From assembly GCA_030141605.1 (NCBI GenBank), contig JAQGDQ010000320.1:124001-188000 (forward strand): a DNA stretch of 64,000 bases, in the 5' to 3' direction. The first letter of the stretch is position 1. Each line of letters starts with the position of its first letter. Both the position numbers and the translations under genes were made by a program. Under the pieces are notes generated by a model, which did not search any database, was not told where the DNA came from, and saw only the letters and a list, made by a program, of their open reading frames with translations. This DNA comes from Tubiluchus corallicola. Its lineage: Eukaryota > Priapulida > Priapulimorpha > Priapulimorphida > Tubiluchidae. Below are positions 13,778 to 27,064 of this stretch, in pieces.

Positions 13778-16700
13778 GAGTAGGAGTAGGAGTAGGAGTA
13801 GGAGTAGGAGTAGGAGTAGGAGTAGGAGTAGGAGTAGGAGTAGGAGTTGTAGTAGTAGGAGTTGTAGTAGTAGGAGTTGTAGTAGTAGGAGTTGTAGTAG
13901 TAGGAGTTGTAGTAGTAGGAGTTGTAGTAGTAGGAGTTGTAGTAGTAGGAGTTGTAGTAGTAGGAGTTGTAGTAGTAGGAGTTGTAGTTGTAGTAGTTGT
14001 AGTAGTAGTGGTAGTAGTGGTAGTAGGAGTAGTGGTAGTTGTAGTATTAGTGGTAGTGGTAGTGGTAGTGGTAGTAGTAGTAGTAGCAGTAGCAGCAGCA
14101 GCAGCAGCAGTAGTACTCACTACACTTTGTTTTTTTTAGAAACCGGAGTCACTTGCTGCAGCTGGTCATGTAAGAGCAGTATCGGAGAAAGAGAAGGACG
14201 AACGAGAGTTGCTGGAAAAGCGTCAGAGGGAAGCTGCTGTAAAACAGTCTAACCTTTTTAAATACAGCACTAGGTAGATATGTCATAAATTGACTTAATG
14301 ACCAAATATATGTCATAAATTGGTTTTATAAACAAATCAAAAATTGGCCTGCAAATCTGTGTTATGTAACGTGTTTGTTAGCTAATCTGCTTTCATATTA
14401 TGTAACTACTTTTTTGTAGTATTATCGTTTAATCTGCAAATTAAGAAAAACATACTTTAAGTTTGAGTCTAATAAGTCGAAACAAAATATTCAAATGTAG
14501 CAAAAAATACTCAAATGCAAAATACTTAGCTAATAAAATAGTTAAAATGTAAGCTAAAGTATTACAGCACGTTTTCTGACGTGTGATTGCAAATTTAGAA
14601 GTTCAAAAAAGGAGTGGTGTAATTTTCTTAATTACTTACATCATAGCAGCATATAGTTGGCTCAAAAATGAAATCAATGTAACACTAAGACAAGAAAAAA
14701 TACAAATATTTGGCAAACACAATAGCAAAAATTAGCGCCTCAATTCGCACATTAAGCTTTGCCATGTCAGTGCCACGCTCACACCTTTCACCTGCCTTAT
14801 ACTACTGCCACCTGGCGCTTGAAATTCTGGAAAAATCCTCACACATTATGACATTCAAACTTGATTACTGTAATAGTTTACTTTTCGAGCTTCCTGAATA
14901 TGAAAATCAATCACAAACTCCAATTAATTCAGAACTCTGCTGCTCGTCTCATTACCAAAACTATAAAATATGATCACGTTACACCTATTCTAAGAGAGTC
15001 ACACTTTATATGCCGATAAAGTCCCGAACTTTGTTCTAATGCTAATGAACAAATTAATTTAGTTCAACTAATTCCAAATATAGTATTCTGTGGTGAACAA
15101 AATGTAAATAAATTTTATATTACATTAACCCTTTCACTACTAAAAGAGGCACACTACCGCCCGTGTTTTTCATGCGAGGGACGGAAGGCGGTAGACTGCC
15201 GCCCAAGCTCTGCACTAATCGCAGTCACCCAGGTCTGTTCATCTCACTGCTACAGCCCTGGGATTGGGGTTGTTTAGCTAACAAGTAATGCTAACCAGCC
15301 AGTCAGTGTCTGAAGCCAGGTGCATTCCACAATACTGTACTGTATGATATGTTCCCATGCAAAATCACTTGTACATTGTTGATGAAATGTACGCTTTGTC
15401 TCTTGTTCTGCATTCCTATAAAATAATTGCGTATTATGGATTAGTAATGTGTCTTTTGTGAAAACTTGTTTCTAAATATAAGTAGATGCTTATTTGTGAG
15501 ATTGTGCATGTGTGTGCATGTATGTGTGTTCGTATGTGTGTGCATGCATAGAAATAAAACTAATAGTTAATATTAGTACTCAATAACGAACAACTATTTG
15601 TTTATTTACAAGATTCTGTTTTAGTAACACACCACAAGAAGTTATTGCCAAATGTCCAAAAGACAATGTGGCCCAGTTAAAAAGCAACTACGTGGTGAAA
15701 GAGTTAAAGTTGGTCACAGGTCTATTGGTGTTTTAGATGCAGAATTAAAATCCTACGAAAATTGCAGACTCCTATATATACTGTGCAAGATATGCTATGC
15801 AAAAACTTAGGTATAACTTTGTGTATGCATACATGTAGTGTATGTACGAATAGCTTTAATCAGGGCCTATTTCAGGGGGGGGGAGGAAGTGGGGATACTT
15901 CCCCGGGGCCTCACCCTCCAGGAGGGCCTCGCGCCAAGGTAACATTTTTTTGCTTTATGCAAACGTACTGCCTCCTCTCTCTCCCTCCTTCGCTCTTGCC
16001 GTACGTGCGCCGTTTGCCAGTATTGACAAGTTTTAAGGACTGGTCCTAAGAATAAAGCAGTTTTTCTTTCAATTGTTCTTTTCTTTAACAACTGTATAAC
16101 TCCATATTTTCTTTTCGAAAATGCTTCTCCGGCGTTCCAGCAGTTCAAAAATTTTCTGGGCGCCAACTGCGGTAGTGCCCGCCCCGGCGCTTGAGCCCCC
16201 CCCCCAATGGGGCCTCACACGCCCCATTTCCCCGGGCCTCGCCTAGGCTGAAATAGGCCCTGGCTCTAATTGTGTTTATAATCTAGGCACTCAAGGTTCG
16301 GCGGCACTTATACGTTGAAGGATGTCAAATCTATTAGCAATCGCGACGTCATCTACCATCGGTCGCTCACCGACCTGAAATCACTGTCGTTTGATTACCA
16401 GAAATCGCGAAAAAAGATCCCGAAGAACAAAGCGCCCCCAAAAGACGGAGAACAGTATCGTCGCTCGACACTGAGCATACGCCTCTTCTTGAAGGAGTTT
16501 TGTATTCAGTTTTTGAAGAACTGTTACAATCCGTTAATGCATGTTGTCAAGGTGAGTAATAAAACACCTAATTAGCAATGGAACTAACGCTCGAAACAGA
16601 CTGACTGGTGAAGTACAAAATATATGCATTTTATACACATGCTGTAGAAACAAATTAAGTTTAACCCTTTCACTACGGAAGGCGGCACACTGCCGCCAGC

Positions 16701-19700
16701 TTACTTTTTCTTGTAAGGGATGGAAGGCGGTAGACTGCTGCCCAGACCAGCACGAAGTGCAGTCCCTTGGGTCTGTTTATTTCACCGCTATAGTGATGCA
16801 AAAACATTGTAGAAAAATTTAGCAGCCGTGGGATTGGGGTTGCTTTGCAACAAGTAATGCTAACCAGCCGATCAGCGTCTGAAGCCAGACAGCAGCCATG
16901 GGATTGGGGTTGCTTTGCAACAAGTAATGCTAACCAGCCGATCAGCGTCTGAAGCCAGACAGCAGCCATGGGATTGGGGTTGCTTTGCAACAAGTAATGC
17001 TAACCAGCCAATCAGTGTCTGAAGCCAGACGCATTACGTAATACTGTACTGTATGGTATGTTGATGAAATGTACGCTTCGTCTCTTGTTCTGCATTCTTA
17101 CAAAATAATTGCGTATGATGGATTAGTAATATGATTTTTGTGAAAGTTGGTTTCTAAATATAAGTACATGTGCATATGTGTGTGCATGTGCACAAATAAA
17201 ACTAATATTCAATATTAGTGCTTAATAACAGATGACCATTTGTTTATTTACAATATTCTGTTTTAGTAACACACCACAGGAAGTTATTGGCTAATGTGCA
17301 AAAGCCATTATCTAGTTTTGGCAGATTGGATACGGGCCGTATCAAAAAGTAACTACGTAGTGAAAGGGTTAAACGACGCAAACAGCAAAGAGTTATAATG
17401 TGTAGTTAAAAGGAAGTTCCTGTAGGTGTCACCACTAAGCAGAATTTAGTGAAAGCAAACAATAACATAATTTAATGGAAGCTCGATAATATCCTATAAT
17501 ATCCTTTTGACAAGTAAATTAATAATAATAACACTAGCAAAGGCCCCGCAAAAGATTTTGCGTATAAATACACGTGTAATCAATAATACGCGAACATCCT
17601 ACATAGTCCTCAAAAATACGCGAACATCCTGCCTACTTTTTGTTTACTTACCTAACGCAAAGCCAGCAGCAGCTGCAGCTATAAGGTTATAGGCAGAGTA
17701 TAATGGATGACGTCAGAACAATGGCATTGAGTCAGCAGTTTTCTAAGCGAAAATTGTCGAAAATGGAACATGTAATTAACTAGCCAGTACTCCTCTCGGT
17801 GGACCTGTCCTAAAATATAGCCCACATCATCGTGTAGCCCTGTTCTTCCTCTTTCTAAAGAGCCGTATATCTCCTTCCGAGAGTCCCACCAGGCGCCGCT
17901 AGAATGTTTTTGCCGCGTGCTGTTTGGTCAAAATTTCGAAAAAATCGCGAGTTTAATCAGTTTTAGTTTGATTTTGCTATTTGGACATACAGTCTGAGGA
18001 ACTTGAGCGATATACTCATTAGATATCAACTGTGTTTGTTTTCTGCATTATCACGTGACTGGTTAGGTGTGCTCTTGTTGTTTTAGGATATTTTGAACCA
18101 CCAGAGAGTGCAGAATCATGACGAAACGTATTATCTATGGGCTGTGAGATATTTCATGGAGTTTAATAGGTGTTATCATTTCGACGTGTCTTTAGTCAGG
18201 TAAGATTTATGATATGGATGACTGTTTAAATTTATGTGAATTTCTGTCGAGTCATATGTTTAAACAACTCAAAATTGACCTTCTCTTTAAGTAAATTTCA
18301 CTACAGGTGTTACTTAAGCCAGGCTTTTACAGGAGTTGTGACTTGAGTGACTACCTGAAGTCCAACTGTCGCCAAACTTGCGCCAAACAGTCTCAAAACT
18401 TTGGTAGATGTTCACAGTTGTCGCTCGCCGGCTTTGGCAAGTTTTTTTAAATGTTTGATTTGTCACAGAAGTTTTGTCACAAAAGAGCTTTGCAAGCCTG
18501 TCGTAAAGTCGCATATTATTCCTGGTGTTCATCAACAATTTTAGAATCTTGAATTTATGCTTGAAAGTTTGGATAGTAATAAGTACTATGCAAATTTAGC
18601 ATTGCATAGCAATCTTACAATTTTGTGTAGCGTTTCATAACTATTGTGAAAACAAAACAAGCATAAAATAGAGACGTTTAAAGTTTATGTTTTTGACTGG
18701 ATCTTCATTATGCAATACAAAAGCGATCGATCAATTCAAATTTTCAAAATTTTACATCAAAATTTTAAATACAAAGTAAGGCTTAGCTATCAAAAAAATA
18801 TTTATCAGTATTGTTCAGTACAGCGACTGATTTAAGCAAGTTTTTCTAACTTTGATATTTAGTCGCTCTCTTCAGCTTCAGTCTTTTACAGGACTTATCA
18901 TTTTCATTCTTATGTATAGCCAAAAATCCATGTATAGGCCTGTTGGTAAGTTAGTAATCCTTACACATTAAGCCAGCAGGCGGCGCCTTGCGCGTTGTCT
19001 AGTTTTGGCTGTTTGGATGCAGTTTCCTCGAGGTAATGCAACTAATGCTAGTGATACTTGTTATACACAAATTTAAAACTGCAAAATGGGCAACTTTACA
19101 GAGGAGCGTGTAAGTTTAAACTGTGACGTTTTTTACACAAGTAAGTAAGTCTACAAAAATTTATTAGCAGTGACTATGATGCAAACTCTTCATTGGGCAG
19201 TACCTGACAAAAATTCTGTAGCATTTTGCAATGTGATTCTAGAAAAATTCAGTCCTAAATTAGTTAATGTTAATTTACTAATTATGTACATCTTCTTAAT
19301 ATTTAACATGATATTGTTTTTTTGCAGTGAGACAGTTTCACTGAACACTTTCCATTATATTCAAACACAGCTGGAGAATTACTATGAAATGATGTTTGGA
19401 GATAAGAAAGATAGTCTCGTATGGAGCAGAAGGTTTGTCATTGTAATTTAAAACTAGCAAAGACCCCGCAAAAAGTTTTGCCTATAAATACACTTATAAT
19501 CAATAATACGTGAACATCATACATAGTCCTCATTTATAACGCAAAGTCAGTAGCAGCTTTTACTGAATTAAAGCTATAAGGTTATAGGCAGAGCATAATG
19601 GATGACGTCAGAACAATGGCTTTGCATCAGCAGTTTTCCAAGCGAAAATTGTCGAAAATAGAACATCTAATTAACTCGTCGTCACTCCTCTCAGTGGACG

Positions 19701-22700
19701 TGTCCTAAAATATGACCTACATCATCGTATAGCCCTATTCTTCCTCTTTCTAAAGAACTATATATCTCCTTCCAAGAGTACCACCAGGCGCCGCTAGAAT
19801 GTTTCTTCTGCTGGCCGTTTGGTTAAAATTTCGAAAAAATCGGGAGTTGCGGGACGCCGTGGCCCTCTCGCATATTCTAAATATCGTACTACACCCACCG
19901 CTGAATGGGCTATCTAAACATTATTGACACCGCTCCCGGCACATTCCCATTCTCTAGAAATAACAGGTATAAATTTTGCAATTTTTTGCCAAAAACAGCC
20001 GAAAAATGGCCATTTTTGAAGGTTTTTCGTCCCGGTGGGCCCGATTCGAAAAATAAACCCCCAATGGCATGACACTAGATCGAGACATTTCGTTTGATGT
20101 ATAGATCGCTGCAAATGGTGCCGTCATCGAAGCTGTAGCCTCGAATCTTATATATATATATATATTAAGCCCATACCAGCGATATTAATATATACGATAA
20201 TGAAATCACCAACAATAGCAACCTTATAAACATCCTTACACTATCTTACATATTTCAAAACATTTATTTTTAGCTGAAACAGTATAAATTTAAAATGACA
20301 TCGAATTTTTTAGTTTGTTTCAAGTGAGTAAAGCTGTTACAGTAGTAGTAAGCAGTACTTACGTATGCAATAAATTCTCAATTTGTATCGAACCGATCGG
20401 CGTCTGGTAGACTGCTCACGGCTGCAACAAGCTGTTTGAAAGATGACAGAGATATTTTGCTGTTAAATGATTTAGTTTGGAAGAAAGTGTTAACGTCTTG
20501 GTCTGCAAAACCACAAATTAGTTCTACATAAAATAAGTCATTATCTGTACAAGTAAAAGCTATGAGGTCTATTATATGTAGTGTGAATCCTGATGTTGCC
20601 ATTTGCTGATTACGAAATTATTACATATATGTACTAACATTTGACTACGGCCAAATCACGTTGAAAACACCGGTTCTCGTCTGATCACCAAAGTTAAGCA
20701 ACATAGAGCCTGGTTAGTACTCGGATGGGTGACCGCCTAGGAATACCTGGTGCTGTAGGCTTGCGGGATGCCCACACTGTATCTCGACAGTAGGCGGAGG
20801 AGCTGCACAGGCAGCCAACGGCTAGAGGGAGGAGGAGGTAAAGTAACCCAACGGCCATGTGTAGAGGAGTAAACCTTCCAAATCAGGAGTGGAGCCCCGA
20901 AGGCGGACCAGTGCAGCACGCTCACTGACTCCGGCAGCTCCTGCAGCCAACCCGGTGCCAAACGTATCGCTCCACTTTCCTTTGGACTACACCAGGTAGG
21001 AAGAGAAGGGGTTCCTGTTGTCTGGGCAACTCAGGATCTCCATACACCTTGCCCAGGCGTACCCCCTGGAGACGTTCAAGGATCGCACTGTTCAGCCACA
21101 GTCAACGCTGCAGCTCCATCAATGTGATCAATAACTGACTCTCTTGGCGCACACTCCATTGTCTTCCAAGACAGAAGGATGCCAACCAACTAACATTTGA
21201 GAGTGCTAAACACTAGATTACTATATTAGTGCAGTATTACCACTGTCTTACATTACTTTATATTATCTGTTAAGAAATTAACTACTGTAAGTTAACTGCC
21301 TGTTAAACTAAAAGTAAATACCTTATGTCGTGTTTGTAATATTTCTGCAGCATTTCACATTTTCTGCTTGTTGTTAACATTATCATATCGTATTTTTTAC
21401 ATTTTAAGAGCTCACTTGGCACTGAAGGCCTATCAGGAGCTACTTAACACTATAGCATTGATGGATCGGTCCAACGATGCAGCCATTATCGAAAGTGCAA
21501 AAGTGATCAAAAGTAGGTGTTTTACATGTACTCATTGTTCTTTCAAAATAAGCATCGTTTACATCTGCGTTTTGTGACTGTAGTTTGATATTTAATGTTA
21601 TTCATTTGAGGTTTTGTTATTGGTCAATTCCGATGAACATGTATCTTATTTTACTTTGTGTTCACCCGCCAGTTTCTTCTGGAAACAAAGTCCCAAGTTA
21701 TATTTAGCGATCAGCGATTGAAGTTTAGAATTGTCGACAGCTGGTGGAATTATTTTATGCCGTCAATCTAAAGTCTATGAGCCTACTTACACGTTGCGTA
21801 TTTGACGCATGAGTCGGACGCAAGAGTAAATCTGTTTACCTGATTCGTCTTGCTTGTGCGTCCCGGACATGGTGACTCGCAAGGGTAAATCTGTTTACCT
21901 GATTCGTCTTGCTTGTGCGTCCTGGACATGGTGACTCGCAAGGGTAAATCTGTTTACCTGATTCGTCTTGCTTGTGCGTCCTGGACATGGTGACTCGCAA
22001 GGGTAAATCTGTTTACCTGATTCGTCTTGCTTGTGCGTCCTGGACATGGTGACTCGCAAGGATGAATCTGTTTACCTGATTCGTCTTGCTTGTACGTGTT
22101 GGACATGGTGACTCGCAAGGGTAAATCTGTTTACCTGATTCGTCTTGCTTGTACGTCCTGGACATGGTGACTCGCAAGGATAAATCTGTTTACCTGATTC
22201 GTCTTGCTTGTACGTCCTGGACATGGTGACTCGCAAGGATGAATCTGTTTACCTGATTCGTCTTGCTTGTGCGTCCTGGACATGGTGACTCGCAAGAGTG
22301 AATCTGTTTACCTGATTCGTCTTGCTTGTACGTCCTAGACATGGTGATGGTGACTCGCAAGGGTAAATCTGTTTACCTGATTCGTCTTGCTTGTACGTCC
22401 TGGACATGGTGACTCGCAAGGATGAATCTGTTTACCTGATTCGTCTTGCTTGTGCGTCCTATACATGGTGACTCGCAAGGGTAAATCTGTTTACCTGATT
22501 CGTCTTGCTTGTACGTCCTAGACATGGTGACTCGCAAGGGTAAATCTGTTTACCTGATTCGTCTTGCTTGTGCATCCTGGACATGGTGACTCGCAAGGAT
22601 GAATCTGTTTACCTGATTCGTCTTGCTTGTACGTCCTGGACATGGTGACTCGCAAGGGTAAATCTGTTTACCTGATTCGTCTTGCTTGTACGTCCTGGAC

Positions 22701-25700
22701 ATGGTGACTCGCAAGGATGAATCTGTTTACCTGATTCGTCTTGCTTGTGCGTCCTGGACATGGTGACTCGCAAGAGTGAATCTGTTTACCTGATTCGTCT
22801 TGCTTGTACGTCCTAGACATGGTGATGGTGACTCGCAAGGGTAAATCTGTTTACCTGATTCGTCTTGCTTGTACGTCCTGGACATGGTGACTCGCAAGGA
22901 TGAATCTGTTTACCTGATTCGTCTTGCTTGTGCGTCCTATACATGGTGACTCGCAAGGGTAAATCTGTTTACCTGATTCGTCTTGCTTGTACGTCCTAGA
23001 CATGGTGACTCGCAAGGGTAAATCTGTTTACCTGATTTGTCTTGCTTGTACGTCCTGGACATGGTGACTCACTTTACAGCGGACTGTCGCGGGGTCGACA
23101 CGCAAATGTCGTCTCAAGAGACCAAATAAAAATCAGTTAAAACAATGCAAGTCATTGGCCTAACACAGTTAAAAATTCACGGTGTCTACTTACCACTCTC
23201 TCCCAAGCTTGTAGCCAGTCTATTTGGGAATGCTTGCCTGTTATCTTTTCTATGATATAGCTCACTGTGTACACTACATGCAAGCTCAGTATGATATAGT
23301 TTAATCAATTGCATTGTGGCCTACTATCTTTGCAAGCGTAGTTGCGACGCCATGCCTTCAAAATGTCAAGACTTGTTTTCCTTCCCCCAAATACCGCTAA
23401 CAGTTACAACCCACGTGACGCAATCTCACTTATCTGATTGGTATGCTACTATCTTTGCAAGCGTAGTTGCGACGCCATGCCTTGAAAATGTCAAGACTTG
23501 TTTTCCTTCCCCCAAATACCGCTAACAGTTACGACCCACGTGACACAATCTCACTTATCTGACTGGTATGCTACTATCTTTGCAAGCGTAGTTGCGACGC
23601 CATGCCTTGAAAATGTCAAGACTTGTTTTCCTTCCCCCAAATACCGCTAACATTTACAACCCACGTGACACAATCTCACTTATCTGATTGGTCTGCTGCT
23701 TGCGATGTCTCAAGAAATTACCACTTGCATCCAACACATGAGTCATAGAAACTCTCCCGTCATGCATACCTGATAATGATATCTAAGATTTTGGTAGCGG
23801 ATGCTGGAAGGCAGACACAGAGGCTGGATGCTGGAAGGCAGACACAGAGACTGGATGCTGAGAGTCAGGTGCTGGACGCTTTGGTGTATCCTATCATGGG
23901 CTTTATTAAGCCGAATTCATGCAAAGTTGTAGTATGTTTAAAGTAAAGAAATTGATTTTATTAAGTTATAAGCGACACTGTTTAACATTATAAGCAAATG
24001 TGCTGGTGATTGTTGTATGCCCAGGTTCAGTATATGATGTCACGGCTGTATAAGTGTTTGAGTGAGTTTTTCAAGTAGTTCGCACATTGTGAATTTTGGA
24101 GTGGAAACTTAATCATCAACTTTTCAAATTACCTGGCATTTCACAATATCATTAATCAGATCAAGGTTGTGAGTGCCAGAAACTTAACTACCTTCTACTG
24201 CCGGGGTGTGCAAATTATCTGACTAGCCGGGCCACATTAAACTTTCCCACATTTCCTGCAGGCCACAGGCAGTTTGATCAAGGAGCCAAGTACAGAAGGG
24301 CCTAATAACGAATTTTTTTTGCATCCGACCTGCGTACATCATTACTACTGCACTCAAGAAACTATTTTAGAAGTTATTAAAATTTATATTACAAAGCATA
24401 TATTTCTACTTTCAGGACAGATAGTGGTAATTTCATTACAATGCATATTAGTAATGTGTATCACACAGTCTGTGTAGTACAGTGTTATTAAGCTACAACC
24501 GTCTTGTAAGGGTTAATGGCATCTGATCTAGTAGAAAAAACTACCCGCACTATCCTTGGGATCGTGGCACGGACTTCAGCTGGATACACTCAATTAATCA
24601 CCCGGGCCGCACTTTCATTAGGTTGACAAACCTCTTCGCGGGCCGCACAAATTCTCTCGGCGGGCCGCAATTTGCACACCCCTGTTCTACTGTTTTTAGA
24701 AGCTATTTTGTAAAAAGTAAAAGTTATTTGAGTAGAATTTCTCACATTGTTGTTTTTCGTTGCAACCTATGCTACAAGCTTTTTAGTAACTTTGGTCTAT
24801 CTTGACTGATAAATATGTAAATAATTTGAATATTACAATGCTGTTAAAAATGTGACCACGTTAAACTTGCTTTTAGGTAACATTTTCTATGTTCCGGAGT
24901 ATAAAGACATATTCCTGGCTCTGTTGAGAAAGTTTGATCAAAGCAAACAGCCAAAGTACGTTTTAGCCTTCATGAATTACTCGTTGCAATCTTACTATGA
25001 TACTTAACGTGTCTTAACATGTTTTTCTTGTTCTTTGATAAATGTTGATTGTCACTTCAAGTTTTATTATCAAAATTTGCATTAGTAGCTGATATGAATG
25101 TCCTTCGTACTTTTTTGTTACATAACTGATCTTTTGAATTTTTGATATAATTGTAGAGTTTGTTGTAGCTCCAAGGAGGGATGACCCTATAGGCTAGTAG
25201 AGGCTACAGCCTGGGTTCCTCAAGCTTGAGGCTTCCAAACATGCGGGGCTCTGCTAAAATAATTTCAAAGATATTTTTTTGAAATATGGGTATAACAGTT
25301 TAATATTTTGCATTGCTGACTAATTCATTTAATTTAAAATGAAATTTCAAGTTTAAAAAGGAGCCCCGGGAGTCTGAAAACATGCTTCAGTTTGTGTCCC
25401 CTTATTTGAGATAAAGCGCCCCTGTCTGAGGCTTTTTATTTGAGATAAAGGGCCCCTGTCTGAGGCTTTTTATTTGAGATAAAGGGCCCCTGCCTGAGGC
25501 TTTTTATTTGAGATAAAGGACCCCTGTCTGAGGCTTTTTATTTGAGATAAAGGGCCCCTGTCTGAGGCTTTTTATTTGAGATAAAGGGCCCCTGCCTGAG
25601 GCTTTTTATTTGAGATAAAGGGCCCCTGTCTGAGGCTTTTTATTTGAGATAAAGGGCCCCTGTCTGAGGCTTTTTATTTGAGATAAAGGGCCCCTGTCTG

Positions 25701-26955
25701 AGGCTTTTTATTTGAGATAAAGGGCCCCTGTCTGAGGCTTTTTATTTGAGATAAAGGGCCCCTGTCTGAGGCTTTTTATTTGAGATAAAGGGCCCCTGTC
25801 AGAAGCTTTTTATTTGAGATAAAGGGCCCCTGTCTGAGGCCTTTTATTTGAGATAAAGAGACCCAGTTTCGAGCCCTAGCTGTAAATCATGGGGTCTTTA
25901 TCATATTTCTTTATCATTTCGACTATTTTGCAGGCGAATTAGAGGATGGCTTCGCCTGAGGGGCCCCATAATTTCATTAGTTCAGAGGCCCAAGAGGTCA
26001 TTTTCCCTCCTGCCCTGCCTGTCTTGAAGGAATGTGTCATCTCTTAACAGCACTTGTTGGTAAACTTCAAATCTATTGCACGTTAAATGTGAGATTGGTT
26101 GAATAATATTGACTGTGTCTATTATTCAGTTACGATGTTTGTTTTCGCAGTTCATTTTTGAGCGACATTATCGAAACGACCCACCTCTTTACTCGGCTGA
26201 TGGAGAAGTATTGTCAGACGAGCGGAAACGTCGTCGTGAAGGCCAAGCGCAAGAAGACGAAGAAAAAGACCAAAGTGAAAGCAAAAGGTCAAACTTTCAG
26301 TTTCTGTTTTTCTTTCTAGGGCGCAGCACTGTCGCACATGTTTGTTCAGAATCTCAAAGTTGCTTCTGTTACTTGGTTTTTAATCGATATGTTTTTGCTA
26401 ATATCTGAACAGCTAAATAGGTTAATAACTTTTCGTAGGAGAGTCTGTTCTTAAATTTTGAACAGCAAGGAAACTTTATGGTTGTGAGCATTCTGCATTT
26501 CCTCTGCTGAATCTTTGTAAGAGAGTAATAAATTATAATAAGCAATTCATACAATATGATCTGTTACCTGTTGCTATTTTTGTTTTTAATTTGTATATTT
26601 TTCAGTAGATGGTGCTGGTGGTTTGACAGATGAGCAGTTAGATGATTTGTGGGACGAAGTATCTGGCGATCTGTCGTCAATTTTTCAAGGTCGACAAGAA
26701 CTTCCTGCAGACACGGTGCCATTTGATGCAACGATCCTCGGCTCCGGGTTACCTGTAGATGAACAGAAGTATGAATGATTTATTTTTGGAGCAGCTCTCT
26801 ATCGACACTTAAATTTTAACAGCTGTTGTTATTTGGGCAATCGTTGACCATAGTAATTGAATATAGTGACAATAGTTGGACACCTGTCTATTTAGAGTTT
26901 ATCATGTTTGCAACGGGAGAATTATGAATATCAAAACTTACAAGTACTGAAGATT

Positions 26956-27004
<49 letters not shown>

Positions 27005-27026
27005 ACTACTACTACCACTACCACTA

Positions 27027-27064
<38 letters not shown>

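Noticed and set aside
13521-14252. Long ORFs on both strands (poly-Thr/Asn/His on one, poly-Ile/Met/Ser/Arg on the other)
   Set aside because: They are by-products of a period-3 microsatellite; no start context, splice support or complexity.
20378-20602. 74-codon minus-strand ORF starting [10 protein letters not shown]
   Set aside because: Starts with ATG and is of mixed composition, but has no homology I recognise and no splice context; not enough to call.
20643-20762. A working 5S ribosomal RNA gene
   Set aside because: Single copy fused to a repeated body and bounded by a target duplication; treated as a SINE head.
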